A stretch of 64,000 bases of DNA. It comes from Chaenocephalus aceratus (taxonomy: Eukaryota; Chordata; Actinopteri; Perciformes; Channichthyidae). Where the stretch lies: positions 1,257,209 to 1,321,208 of the forward strand of contig CM043801.1 of NCBI GenBank assembly GCA_023974075.1, read 5' to 3'. Position numbers and translations under genes: made by a program. The notes beneath the pieces are model-generated. The model worked only from the letters and a program-made list of their open reading frames with translations. It did no database searches and was not told the origin of the DNA. Shown in pieces: positions 31,395 to 42,679 of the stretch. Position 1 is the stretch's first letter; each line of letters opens with the position of its first letter.

Positions 31395-32050
31395 CTAAGA
31401 CCTCTGCAGACCACCCCTGTAATCCGGCGGCTGAGTGCGGCTGCTAGAGCGGCCCCTGGGCCTGCTGGGAGTGGGCACAGGTCTGCGAGGACCCGAGTGC
31501 TGCTGCCTGGTCTGCCTAGCTTGGGCGGCACGCTCCAGTGCCTCCAGGGCAGCTGATCTAAACAGCTCACCCCCCAACCGAAGGAGCCCCTACACCGGGC
31601 CCAGGCTGAAGAGGCGACTTCATCATGCCCCTATCGGCAGCTAGCCGATCCACTTTAGAGGACAGCCTGTTTCTAGTCCTTCTTCTATTGGGGGGAGCAC
31701 ACAGCCATCGCTCCCTCAAGTCGCCGGGAACGGCCGAATTGATCTGGAGGAGGACGTGACAAGGAGAGGTGTCTGTTGGCTGCTGCCAGACGTTCCACCT
31801 CAGTGATTCGAGCCACTCTGAGCACCCGAGGCATACAGCTACAGCTCATGCAGGCGTTTACCGTGAGAACCTCCCTCAGATGCTCGAATTTCGTCCCCAC
31901 TGACCGCCAGAAGCGGCCGAGGCAGGAGGGGCAGCGGTCGTGGCCGTCCTCGGGCTCAAGAGAAACCCTACAGGCGCTACATGAATGAACCATTCTGTAG
32001 GTAGCCAGATGCAGCGTAGCCGGGAGCGGGTGCGGGAACACAGCCTTCAC
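31395..32050 (-). pseudogene. DIRS Gag-like region
   Basis: The frame from 32050 has HSCSACRVSLEPEDGHDRCP then SCLGRFW, a Cys/His arrangement like the first domain of fish DIRS Gag proteins, and later RITEVERLAAANRHLSLSRP. A second frame (31577-31395) has a basic tail PRPRGRSSSRTQPPDY. A frameshift separates them. Confidence 0.65.
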
Positions 32051-33360
32051 CAGCTACCTGCTTAATGGAAAGAGTAGAGCGTTGCTGCTACTCGCCGAAC
32101 AGAAAGAGGGATGTAATTACACCCACGTTACCGGCAGAGGGAGCGGGAGCGAGAGCACTGCCTTCACCTGGCTGGATTAATAAACATGACAATTCAGCGT
32201 CTACCAGGAGCGGGGGCGAGAACACTGCCGGCTGAGTTAGAGACGAATGCCAGATGCAGCATAACCGGGAGCGGGTGCGGGAACACAGCCTTCACCCGCT
32301 ACCTGCTTAACTGAAAAACAGGGAAGTTCCGCGTCTACCAGGAGCGGGGGCGAGAACACTACCTTCACTGGTTGAGTTAGAGACGAATGCCAGATGCAGC
32401 GTAACCGGGAGCGGGTGCGGGAACACAGCCTTCACCAGCTACCTGCTTAACAGAAAGAGTAGAGCCGCGCCGCTACTCGCCCAACAGAAATAGGGATGTA
32501 ATTACACCCACGTTACCGGCAGAGGGAGCGGGAGAGAGATCACTGCCTTCACCTAGCTGGATTAGTAAATAAGGCAGTTTACCAAGAGCGGGGGCGAGAA
32601 CACTGCCTTCACTCGCTGAGCTAGAGGCGAGTGCCAGATGCAGCGTAACCGGGAGCGGGTGCGGGAACACAGCCTTAACCAGCTACCTGCTTAACGGAAC
32701 CAGGCAGTTTAGCGTCTACCAGGAGCGGGGGCGAGAACACTGCCTTCACTGGTTAAATTAAGACGAATGCCAGATGCAGCGTAACCGGGAGCGGGTGCGG
32801 GAACACAGCCTTCACCAGCTACCTGCTTAACAGAAAAACAAGGCAGTTTGGCGTCTACCAGGAGCGGGGGCGAGAACTGCCTTCACTGGTTGAGTTAGAG
32901 ACGAATGCCAGATGCAGTGTAACCGGGAGCGGGTGCGGGAACACAGCCTTCACCAGCTACCTGCTTAACAGAAAAACAAGGCAGTTTGGCGTCTACCAGG
33001 AGCGGGGGCGAGAACTGCCTTCACTGGTTGAGTTAGAGACGAATGCCAGATGCAGTGTAACCGGGAGCGGGTGCGGGAACACAGCCTTCACCGGCTACCT
33101 GCTTAACGGAAAAACGAGGCCGTTTGGCGTCTACCAGGAGTGGGGGCGAGAACTGCCTTCACTGGTTAAGTTAGAGTCGAACGCCAGATGCAGCGTAACC
33201 GGGAGCGGGTGCGGGAACACAGCCTTCACCAGCTACCTGCTGAACGGGAAGAGTAGAGCGGTGCTACTACTCGCCGAACAGAAAAAGGGATGTAGCTACA
33301 TCCGCATTACCGGTAGAGGGAGCGGGAGCGAGAGCACTGCCTTCACCTAGCTGGGTAAAA
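31995..33360 (-). repeat. 138-bp tandem array in the DIRS 5' region
   Basis: Units contain ACCGGGAGCGGGTGCGGGAA, ACAGCCTTCACCAGCTACCT, GGCGTCTACCAGGAGCGGGG and GACGAATGCCAGATGCAG. GCCAGATGCAG recurs at 32003, 32249, 32389, 32632, 32769, 32907, 33045 and 33183; three successive intervals are exactly 138. Longer intervals carry an extra block with CTACTCGCC and AGAGGGAGCGGGAG. Confidence 0.88.
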
Positions 33361-33490
33361 TAAAGAAGCTTAACAGTATACGCAAGACGTTAGCCGAGCG
33401 GCTGCTGCTAACGATCAAGCGAGATCAAGTCAAATAACACACATGTTTAAGACCGGATAACTAGCTTCTAAAGAAGAGAATAGCACAGAG

Positions 33491-34150
33491 CCGTAGTTAC
33501 AGCAGTAACCATGGCCAGGGCTCACACGGCATCTAACCGTAGTTACAGTAGTAACTCTGGCCAGTACTTGCACGGCTTGGAACCGTAGTTACAGTAGTAA
33601 CTCTGGCCAGTACTTACACGGCATAGAGCCGTAGTTACAGTAGTAACTCTGGCCAGTACTTGCACGGTTTGGAACCGTAGTTACAGTAGTAACTCTGGCC
33701 AGTACTTGCACGGTTTGGAACCGTAGTTACAGTAGTAACTATGGCCAGTACTTACATGGTTTAGAACCGTAGTTACAGTAGTAACTATGGCCAGTACTTA
33801 CACAGCATAGAGCCGTAGTTACGGTATTGCCTATGGCCAGTACGTGCACGGCTTGGAACCGTAGTTACAGTAGTAACTAAGGCCAGTACTTGCGGCTTAA
33901 CCCCGTAGTTACAGTATTAACTATGGCCAGTACTTACACAGCTTGGAACCGTAGTTACAGTAGTAATTATGGCCAGTACTTACATGGTTTAGAACCGTAG
34001 TTACAGTAGTAACTATGGCCAGTACTTACACAGCTTGGAACCGTAGTTACAGTAGTAACTATGGCCAGTACTTACATGGTTTAGAACCGTAGTTACAGTA
34101 GTAATTATGGCCAGTACTTACGGCTTAGAACCTTAGTTACAATAGTAACT
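33491..34150. repeat. 46-bp satellite with palindromic core in the DIRS element
   Basis: About fifteen copies of CCGTAGTTACAGTAGTAACT plus ATGGCCAGTACTTACACGGCTTGGAA-type spacer. Each holds AGTTAC-AGTA-GTAACT, perfect 6-bp arms around 4 bases, closely related to the palindrome at the element's 3' end and in its internal complementary region. No coding frame. Confidence 0.9.
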
Positions 34151-34159
34151 GTGGCCGGT

Positions 34160-35297
34160 GCCTAAAAGTGTCAGCCAACGGCTGCCCACTAGACAATATA
34201 ATATTGGGAGGATGAAATCCTCCTTAATGGCCATACACGCAGAGCACACGGCACACACAGTGAAGATTGTTCTCTGCATATCATCCTAGTGCTAGGAGTC
34301 TAGTACTAGGAGCAGTAAATACAACGATATAGCGCTACTGCAACCATACCATGCGTTTACCGGGAGCGGCAGCGAGAGCACTGCCCTCACCGGCTGAGTT
34401 AAATAATGAAGCTTAACCGTACATGCAAGGTGTTAGCCAAGCGGCTGCTGCTAACAATCAAGCAACCAAGTCAGAACACAATGTTAAGACCAGATAATTA
34501 GCTTCTAAGAAAGAGAACAGCCCGCATTGAACCGTGCCTGGTTACAGTAGTAACCGCACATGCCGAGCACACAGCACCCGCCGTGAAGATGTTCTCTGCA
34601 TATCATCCTAGTGCTAGGAGTCTAGTACTAGGAGCAGTAATACAACGATCTAGCACTACTGCAATCAAACCCTATGCTACAGGGAGCGGGAGCACTGCCC
34701 TGAGTTAATAGTTAAGCTCAATAGCAAGGTGTTAGCCAAGCGGCTGCTGCTAACAATCAAGCGACCAAGTCAGAACACAAATGTTAAGACCAGATAATAG
34801 CTTCTAAGAAATAGAAAGTACTTACCTTACTTTCTGCATCTAAACGAAAAAACGGGTTTAAAGTATGACCCTCTGGGCTTCCATACTAAATTGAATGAGG
34901 GACGCAGCCAAAGCTGGGACTCAAATGCTAATGATAGCTCAGGCACAACGCCACAAGCAGAACTTTCAAAAGAGCATAAGGGCAACTTTATGGGAGAGGA
35001 AGCGGGAACACTGTCGTCACCAGAAAGTCTAAGCCACAAACAATAAGACGGTAATCAGGACAACTTGGCTGGGAGCGGGTGTGGAAACACAGCCATCACC
35101 AGCAACAAGCTGACACAAACCTGTCTGTCGAGGCTCTGCACAGCCGGCGCAGCTCCTGGAGGACGCGTCTAACGACCCGCAGCCCCTACTGTCAGTCGCG
35201 AAGCTTCACGCGGCCAGCTGTTTGCAGAGAAATCCCTCAGATCAAACGTTCAAACCTGAACGCTGTAGGCTACGAAAACGTAGCCACGGTACCCTCG
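34160..35297 (-). repeat. Remaining DIRS 5' region with direct duplication
   Basis: A segment around 34240-34510 (TTCTCTGCATATCATCCTAG, GTTAGCCAAGCGGCTGCTGC, AGACCAGATAATTAGCTTCT) is repeated at about 34575-34806. Scattered GGGAGCGGGTG pieces of the 138-bp array recur to 35095. No convincing frame. Confidence 0.7.
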
Positions 35298-35470
35298 CGC
35301 AGCGAGAAGATGAAAAGGAACAGATCCTCTGACAATACCGGCTGATATAGCCGGTGTCATGTGGGTCACAGGTGACTTTGTTGTTATTGGTACTCGAGCT
35401 GCGCATGCGCGCGATGGACATATCCAGTGCTAAAGCACCGCCTCTGGCGGTCAGTAGGGACGAAATAGAA
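35298..35470 (-). repeat. DIRS inverted terminal repeat, 5' side
   Basis: Reverse complement of 29199-29370, with the Gly-rich-looking GC core CGCCTCTGGCGGT. It ends GGACGAAATAGAA next to the resumed L1 reading frame. Confidence 0.88.
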
Positions 35471-36243
35471 CTTCAAGAATTCGTAAGGCTTTTTTGCAAA
35501 GGCCAAAACAATCAGGAGGAATGGCTTCACCTAACTTTGAGTATTACTACTGGGCAGCTAATATTTGTAGCATATTATTTTTGGAAAATGCCGTTAGAGA
35601 ACCAACAACCACCCTGGTTGGCTGCTGAAGCCTCACTCTGTAAACAATCTTCACTACCTGCTCTCTTGACATGCCCCACAGCTGTGGATCTCTCTGCATA
35701 TAACAATAACCCAACACTTGGACATTCCCGTAGGATCTGGGTACAGTTTAGGAACAAATGTGGACTTGTATTAATGCCCTTTTCAGCACCTATTGGTCAA
35801 ATCATTATTTTCCCCCATCACTGCAGGACCTTGCTTTTAACATTTGGGAGACAAAAGGTATTACATCTTTTGGAGATGTATATATTGATGGTACTTTAGC
35901 CTCAAGCTGAAACAGAAATATAACCTTAATAACAACACATTTTTTAGATATTTGCAGGTTAGAAACTTTGCTCGAACTAATCTAGTTAATTTCCCTTATC
36001 CGCCGGATAAAACAATATTAGACCATATTTTGGATGTTAACCCACTCGTGTGGTTGCTCAATATATAAGGACATTTCTGAACTTGACTACCCCTCCTTAT
36101 CTATAATTAAAGGCCTATGGGAAGAGGACTTACAATTACAATTGGATGAGGACACATGGGATTCAATTCTAAACAAAGTTCACTCCTCCTCTATCTGCGC
36201 ACGGCATGGACTCCTACAGTTTAACATTCTTCATCGTCTACAC
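35471..36243 (+). pseudogene. L1 ORF2 C-terminal region, part 2
   Basis: It continues from TWNNKP: SRIRKAFLQRPKQSGGMASP, NFEYYYWAANICSILFLENA. Further on, DLAFNIWETKGITSFGDVYI and SLSIIKGLWEEDLQLQLDED, then SSICARHGLLQFNILHRLH, in two or three frames separated by indels. It is interrupted at 36244 by a hAT element and resumes at 37472. Confidence 0.82.
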
Positions 36244-37471
36244 CAGTGGTTCCCAAACTGTTTGTGCCCAAGGCGCCAAAGGACAAGTAAACATCTCAAG
36301 GCACACCTATTGTGCAAAATAGCCCTTATAACACGTGTTATCACTCATATCATGTAAAATATCTGTACATGTGAATAATTATTTGCTAATGCCAAATAAA
36401 ATGTGAGAAAGACAACTATATTACTCATGAAATATTTATTAACGAAATATTTCAGAAATTAATTTGAAACTGTATCAAATTAGGCTTCAACAAAGCAGCA
36501 ACACACTCATTTAAACCAGACAGGTCACAACATTAAAAATGAGGCAAAGGAAACTCAGCAGAGAACTGTCAATGCAAGGAAGCTGCAGTCCATGGTCCTG
36601 AACTACAAATTATAAATGTAACATTTCAGCAATCAGCATTGAAACATGTGCTATTGTAAATATTTTGCAGATTTACAAATTAGTGAGATACATGTGCCTA
36701 TCGGGGCGCGCAGAATGTTGTAATCCTTGGTGGCACTGAGGAGAGGGCCACTCGTAGTCCTGTTCAACAGAGAGCCGTGACCTCCTGCTGTAAACCAGAG
36801 TAGAGAACGCCAACTCCAGAGATGGGGTCGTTACTAATTTTTTTTAATATATTACATATTACTTTTTAAAAAAGTAATATATTACACTACTTCGTTACTA
36901 TCTACATAAAGTAACTCGTTACTTTACTTCGAGCACGTACGAACTGCGCATGCGTGAGTGGCAATAACTTTCCTTACCAGCAGGCGGCGGTAGTGTGTAT
37001 TTGTCATTCAAAACAGGCAACAACCGGAAAACAGAGAAGAAGAACTACGTGATATAAACAAAACAACAAATAGCGTGTGCGGTAGCTTCACCTTAGCATG
37101 TGTTCTTTGCAGGTGCTTGTTGAGGTTTGACGTGGTGTTTACAGCAGTGGATAACAGCTTCTGGCCCGGACACAGTTTGCACCTCACCGTCACATTCCTG
37201 TCTATTCTTCGGACGAACTCAAAGTAATGGGCATACCTCCACCCCTCGAAAGTTATCGCTGACTCAGCCATGTTTATGCAGCACTGCACGTGGAGATGTG
37301 GACGCGCAAGTCGCGCAGATTACGTACATATAAACCTACAAAGTACTGATATAGTAAATAAAAAAAATATTATTTTTGTGTAGTTGTATATTGCAATAAT
37401 AATGTATGGTTGTCACAAAATCCTACGGCACACCCGGACTTGCCTCACGGCACACCGTTTGGGAACCACTG
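36244..37471 (-). mobile_element. hAT element inserted in L1
   Basis: Inverted ends CAGTGGTTCCCAAAC/GTTTGGGAACCACTG, perfect 8-bp duplication GTCTACAC (36236-36243; 37472-37479). The minus strand carries a BED finger at 37008-37289 (MAESAITFEGWRYAHYFEFV, VRCKLCPGQ, NLNKHLQRTH) inside a segment rich in GTTAC motifs (36830-36930), which may itself be a nested element. No catalytic domain. Confidence 0.92.
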
Positions 37472-38256
37472 GTCTACACTATACTAAAGCGAAATTAGCC
37501 AAGTGTTATCCTAATGTGAGCCCCATGTGTGCGAGGTGCAAGAATCAAGTAGGGAGTCTTATTCACACTTTTTGGACGTATTAAACTCTCTCAGAAGTGT
37601 TTGAAATTCCTCTCAATCAGTCTCCGCTGACAGCATTGTTTGGAGTTGTTGCTAGAGAAGCTCAACTTCCAAAATATAAATTAAATGCCATTGCTTTTGC
37701 ATCGTTGATAGCTCGACGACTAATTCTTCTTAAATGGAAGGATGAATCCCCCCCCACCATACTCACTGGAGTAGAGACCTGTTGCAGTGTTTGCGTCTGG
37801 AGAAAACCCGGTCCACTCTGAAGGGATCTACTGATAGATGTTATCAGGCCTGGCAGCCAATGATCACACACGTAGAGAAGTGCAAGCTGGACTTAACTCT
37901 TTAAAGAAGAGTGTGTATAGATTTGAGTGTTGCTGAATCTGGGCTACTACCATTTCTAAAGCAATATTGTACGTTTTGCATATATCTTGTTTGTCGTTTG
38001 CTTTGTATGTTTTTTTTTCTTTCATTTTTGTGTCATTTGTGAGAACGTGTACACTTATCTCATTTACTCTGTGTTTTGTTGTCGTTTTTTTTCTTTCATG
38101 CTGGGGTAGGGGTGGGGGTCTATTTGATCTGCTCGTTGGCAGTCTGGTTTAAATGTGCACTGTTGCATCTACAGTATGTATTTGACTGCTCAATGACATT
38201 CTGTATGATTTTTCTTTGTAATGAAAACTTTCAAAAATAAAGTGTTAAAAAAAAAA
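37472..38256 (+). pseudogene. L1 ORF2 C-terminus and 3' UTR, part 3
   Basis: YTKAKLAKCYPNVSPMCARC continues the L1 frame broken at 36243; CARCKNQVGSLIHTFW is the Cys-rich tail of L1 ORF2. PLTALFGVVAREAQLPKYKL, FASLIARRLILLKWKDESPP follows to the end. A T-rich 3' UTR with AATAAA and a short poly(A) (38246-38256) closes the element. Confidence 0.85.
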
Positions 38257-38329
38257 CACTGATGCCAAACAATGCAAGTCTTCCATTGGCATTACCGGTA
38301 CTGCCCTCTCCTGCAGTACTGGTCCTCCC

Positions 38330-38604
38330 TCACGTCAACCAGGTCACAAAAAACGCTTTCTTCCATTTAAAGAACATCGCCCGCATCGACTGCTGCTGAA
38401 ACTCTGATCCATGCCTTCATAACATCCCGACTGGATTACTGCAACAGCATGCTTTTTGGATCACCTGCATTCATACTAAAACTTCAATATGTCCAAAACT
38501 CAGCTGCCCGCTTGCTCACCTCCACCCGACGCTCCGACCACATCACCCCTATCCTCCATGACCTCCACTGGCTCCCCATCAAACACCGCATTGATTTTAA
38601 AATA
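38330..38604 (+). pseudogene. LINE-A, part 1
   Basis: [20 protein letters not shown], then [20 protein letters not shown] and [14 protein letters not shown]: the C-terminal region of an L2/CR1-like reverse transcriptase. It breaks off at AAAATATT and resumes near 41318 as LLFTFKALNNLAPP. Confidence 0.82.
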
Positions 38605-39609
38605 TTTTCATTTCATTTCAAACCTTTATTTACCCAGGTGTATCCCATTGAGATCATTTATCTCTTTTTCAAGGGAGACCTGCTCAAGTAGGTTCCACAT
38701 GAAACATAAAAACATAAACAGAACAACAAAAGGGACATTTTACAGCATCATTACAGGGATTACAATTTACAATAACTATCCACATGAGCAGGTTCCAACA
38801 GCTTCCCATTGAGTAGCATCCAACCAGCTTTAAAAACATGTAGTGGCACCAGATTGTTCAGTTTCCATTTAATTTGCAGACTATTCCAAGACAGAGGAGC
38901 TGCATCTAAAAGCTGTCTTCCCTAAGACAGTCCTAGCAGTTGGCACATTTAATAAAACCACAGCATTCGATCTCAGGCAGTAGCCACTTACAATTCTCCG
39001 TGAGATCAGGGAGCAGATATAAGATGGAAGTTTCCCTAACATGGCTTTGTATATAAAAAATGTACCAGTGACTGAGCCTCCGTACAGTTAGTGAAAGCAA
39101 ACCAGCCCTTGCATACAGGGTACAGTGATGGGTTAATGCTTTACAGTTTGTCACAAATCTCAGTGCGCTGTGATACGCAGCATCTAACTTGACCAGGCAA
39201 TTGGCAGGTGCATTCATATAGACCAGATCCCCATAGTCCAGCACAGGTAAAAAGGTCACAGAGCCTTTTCCTGGCCTCAAGCGAGAAACAGGACTTGTTT
39301 CTGAAAAAGAAACCTAGCCTAACCCTCAGCTTTTTAAGCAGGTTATTGACATGAAGTTTAAAAGAGACACAATCATCAAGCCAGATACCAAGGTACTTGT
39401 AACAGGCAACAACTCGACATTTTCACCTAAACTATTGATGTAGATGGAGAATAAAAGTGGACCTAAAACAGAACCTTGAGGAACACCATTAGTAATGTTT
39501 AACCACTCAGAAGACAGCCCATCAAAGTGAACACATTGGGACCTTTCAGAGAGGTAGTTCACAAACCACCCACTGCATGGCTGGACATGCCAATACTGAG
39601 TAGCCTCTG

Positions 39610-41001
39610 CTTTAAAGACCCCGTGAAGTGTGTGCCTGTGCATGATCTGTTATGCTAATACATATAGTAATGACCAAAATTGTCCATTGAAACCCATATC
39701 AAAAGATGTTGTAATAGCAACTAATTTGATGAGTTTTGAATTTGCTGCCGTGAAATCTGCAGTTGACCTCCGCCTTCGTGGGCGTGGCTTGCGATCTACT
39801 GCGTGACGTCACGTCACGAGATGGTCGCCTCCGAAGTGTTTACATTCATCACAGTGTATTGTTTCTCTGTTTCAAAGTCGAATTTATCAAAGTTTTTGAG
39901 CGAGTATTTTACTGGAAAGTGTGTCGGAGTCGACTGGAAGTGATTGCCAATCGAGAAAACCTGACAATGGAGGCGACAGTGAAGAAAAAGGGAGGAAAAA
40001 CACACGGGAAGCGATGCATTGCCGCTGGCTGTAGTAATGTCAAGTCTGCCGAAGTGGCGATGTTTCTGTTCCCAAAAGATGAAGGTGAGTCTGGCTGGTG
40101 TCATTGTTTCGTAGATTCGTTGATTGTTCATGACAAATAAAGGCCACTGGTCGATTCGAGAGAGAGAGAAAGAGAGACTGAGAGAGTTACAGGGTTGTTG
40201 TTAGCATCTAGTGCTAGCTCGGAGCTAACGGAGATTAGCTGTTTCAAGAGGGAGAGTCCTCTCCTGTTGGACTGAGAGAGATAATGTCAGCTCAGGGAGG
40301 TAAAGGACTCTGAGTGATTAGATTGTAAACTGTAGCCTAAGTTATCTCAGTTGGTTTGGTCATCTATGTAAACAAATATTTCCATCTATGTTAGTTGTAT
40401 AAAATAGGTTAAGAAATCCTTCCAATGTTTTTTGATTATTGAAATATATGTTTGATATGAGTGTTGAGAGCTGTATCCATAAATCTCTTAATGTTGCCCT
40501 CAAAGTGCACCAGATTGATGCCTTTAACTTCAATTTAAAGAAAAACATCTTCCCGGGTGAGGGTGTGAGGTCATCACAAATAAAACAGGTTCACATGGAT
40601 AGGATACTAGATAAGTGTGCACACTCATTATGTACATTACACATTTTTCTTGGATTTGTTAACACTATAGTCCCTAATATATTTGTAGAAAGGCAGGAAA
40701 TGGAATTAAATCGAGAAAAACTGTCAAAATCAATCATTTCTCTCACACTTGTATCACTTTCCAAAGTCTCCGCCATGTTTACAATCACAACTGGGCCCAT
40801 CTTGTGACGTCACCGCCGCTATCGTCTGCAACTTCCGGTAGGCTCAGACGGCCGTTATTATTAAAAAATATTTTTTAATTTTTCATAATGAATTAATCAA
40901 TAATTAAAATTATTTTAGCCATGAACAGGCACAATGATATGTAAGGAATGAAACTGCCATTTCATTTTGGCGCAAAAACATGCACTTCACTGGCACTTTA
41001 A
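39610..41001 (+). mobile_element. THAP-domain DNA element inserted in LINE-B
   Basis: It interrupts the LINE-B codons for HHIL and KAEATQ; CTTTAA lies at both junctions, consistent with a short target duplication. Inner ends CCGTGAAGTG and CACTTCACTGG form an imperfect inverted repeat. Parts of it (40195-40570) recur at 62220-62690. P-element relatives in fish carry THAP transposases, which makes that family the best guess. Confidence 0.65.
39967..40085 (+). CDS. THAP zinc-finger exon of the inserted element
   Basis: ATG, MEATVKKKGGKTHGKRC, then CIAAGCSNVKSAEVAMFLFP KDE: the first Cys pair and the Phe-Pro of a THAP DNA-binding finger. The frame is followed at once by G|GTGAGT, a good splice donor, and THAP genes usually break there. 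Later exons with the second Cys/His pair were not found, so it is probably a remnant. Confidence 0.6.
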
Positions 41002-41317
41002 GATGTGATGATCGACGGTATCAAATGCTTTGGACAGGTCAATAAACAGAGCTGCACAACTCTGCTTATTATCTAAAATAGTCGCCACATCATTTACCAC
41101 TTTCATTGTCGCAGTGATGGTGCTGTGTTGCTTTCTGACTGATGTTTAGACAGGATGTCATTGTACATAAAAACACCTTTACCTGTTCACTCACTAGGCG
41201 TTCAAGAACCTTAGCCAGAACTGATCATTTAGAGATGGGCCTATAGTTATTTAATAAAGTGGCCTCCCCACCTTTTAGTAGAGGCAGGACATACGCTGAC
41301 TTCCACCATTTTGGAAT

Positions 41318-41604
41318 TGTGTTTGTATATTACTTTTCACTTTCAAAGCCCTCAACAACCTTGCCCCCCCTACCTCTGTGACCTCAACAAACGACACACC
41401 CCCACCCGTCGCCTCAGGTCAGCTGAAGCTAACCTACTGCAGCCCATCAGGACAAAGCTCCGGACCTGGGATGACAGGGCCTTCGCAGCAGCCTCCCCCT
41501 CCCTCTGGAACCCCCTCCCCAGCCACGTCAGATCCGCCAACACTCTCACATCATTCAAACAATCCCTCAAAACTCACCTTTTCCCTCTTGCCTTCAACTC
41601 CTAA
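41318..41604 (+). pseudogene. LINE-A, part 2
   Basis: LLFTFKALNNLAPPYLCDLN-type sequence, then TPTRRLRSAEANLLQPIRTK, DRAFAAASPSLWNPLPSHVR and FKQSLKTHLFPLAFNS to a stop at 41602. One frameshift near 41340-41370. Removing 38605-41317 restores IDFKILLFTFKALNNL. Confidence 0.82.
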
Positions 41605-41639
41605 TCAACTAACCCCTCGCCCTGATTCCACCTAAGATA

Positions 41640-42375
41640 TGTTTGAGGTCTTATCAAGAGTGTCCCAATCGTTTAGTTAATCCCCTTTTGACAAGTTTAT
41701 CAGAACAAATAATCAGATATCCTTTATTAGTTCCGCAGCAAGGAGAATTCACAGCCAAAGTGAACATGCGTTCGTATCGTATCAAGGCATCGTTACAACG
41801 TGTATCCCTTTTGTAAGACCCTATCTATACATTTAAAGACTGGATTTCCTCTTTGAGTTTAGGGGTGTAAAAGAAACCATGTGACCCTTGCAATTTCAGC
41901 TGTGTAGAATATAACTTCACGCTGGTAAAAAAACACACAAGTAATGTTTAGTCTGCAACAGATCTGATACAGACTGATGCAGATTAGAAAATAGTGTGAC
42001 GTCAGTGACGAGGAGCTCCGCATATGGCCATCTCTCCACCAATCAGGGGAATGAGAGGTTGCCGTGGCATGGTAACAGCATGGTTGTCACTTTCCGATCT
42101 GCCGCCCTGCCCGATCTGCAGTGCGCATGTGCGAGATGGTCCGCCATATTGGACAACTCCGTACGGCAACCCAAGTAGGACACTTGACACAGTGGCTTTT
42201 GGCAAAGCTCAAAAAGAAAACTCGAGAGGGAGGAGTTATTGTTATTACATTGTCAGAATAAGTGAGAAATGACTTTAACTTCTGTAAGACAGCTATATGC
42301 CATACATCTTTGTATACATTCACAGTAAATATGTATTCAGTATGATAGCTGTCAGATGTCTATGAAGTTACTTAC
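41640..42375. other. Intron 3' of the PLPPR4-like exon, little recognised
   Basis: Contains a GC-richer block (42000-42240) with short frames on both strands that resemble nothing known to me. Directly downstream of the exon donor. Confidence 0.35.
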
Positions 42376-42561
42376 AGTGGCGGTGGGAGCCGCGAAGGCC
42401 AAGCTGAAGAGCAGAGGCAGCGTGCAGACTTCCTGTCTGGGCAGGATGTAGGGCAGAGACAGACTACGGTCATTACAGCTGTACCCAGAATGCACCGGCT
42501 GGAAAATATCCGTCAGCTCCAGGAAGTAGAGACTGACAACAGAAGAGGCCAGGATGGGGAG
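42376..42561 (-). CDS. plppr4: PLPPR4-like exon (first visible)
   Basis: After the acceptor TTTCTTTGCTGCAG the exon reads LPILASSVVSLYFLELTDIF, QPVHSGYSCNDRSLSLPYIL, PRQEVCTLPLLFSLAFAAPT, AT; donor GTAAGT. It is 186 bp, phase 0 at both ends, covering the end of the first membrane segment, the first extracellular loop and the second membrane segment. LPILASSVVSLYFLELTD agrees with PLPPR4 better than with PLPPR3 (which has Val/Ile differences). The intron to the next exon is 18.5 kb. Confidence 0.94.
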
Positions 42562-42679
42562 CTGCAGCAAAGAAACAAGAATAGAAAAAAATAGTTTTAA
42601 AAGTCTTCATTTTTACATCAAAAGACAATCGTAGGACAATGAGTTAATGTTGTCCATGTGATGGAAATATCAATTTGAT

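Larger units (their letters stand above)
29175..35470 (-). mobile_element. DIRS-type tyrosine-recombinase retrotransposon, degenerate
   Basis: Reading right to left: 5' inverted terminal repeat (35298-35470), long tandem arrays, a Gag-like frame (32050-31395), reverse transcriptase/RNase H (31356-30370), tyrosine recombinase (30250-29499), an internal complementary region (29396-29500) and the 3' inverted repeat (29175-29370). This order, the split inverted termini and absence of a target duplication define DIRS elements. Every gene is broken. Confidence 0.93.
38605..41317 (-). pseudogene. LINE-B copy 2, 5' truncated, with insertion
   Basis: From the right on the minus strand: KWWKSAYVLPLLKGGEATLL, NNYRPISK, FIDLSKAFDTVDHHIL (RT motifs), interrupted by the THAP element, then [30 protein letters not shown] and LDYGDLVYMNAPANCLVKLD. 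Between [19 protein letters not shown] and [14 protein letters not shown] residues the YADD segment is not visible. The 3' tail is the same as in copy 1. ATATT-like duplication at both junctions. Confidence 0.82.

Noticed and set aside
33491..34150. CRISPR-like array
   Set aside because: Spacing is regular, but the intervening sequence is repeated too, not unique spacers, and the context is a vertebrate DIRS element.
26736..38256. One single L1 containing all insertions
   Set aside because: ORF1 and the ORF2 C-terminus are in the right order and orientation, but endonuclease and polymerase parts are absent and 27385-27944 shows no L1 similarity, so continuity is not shown.
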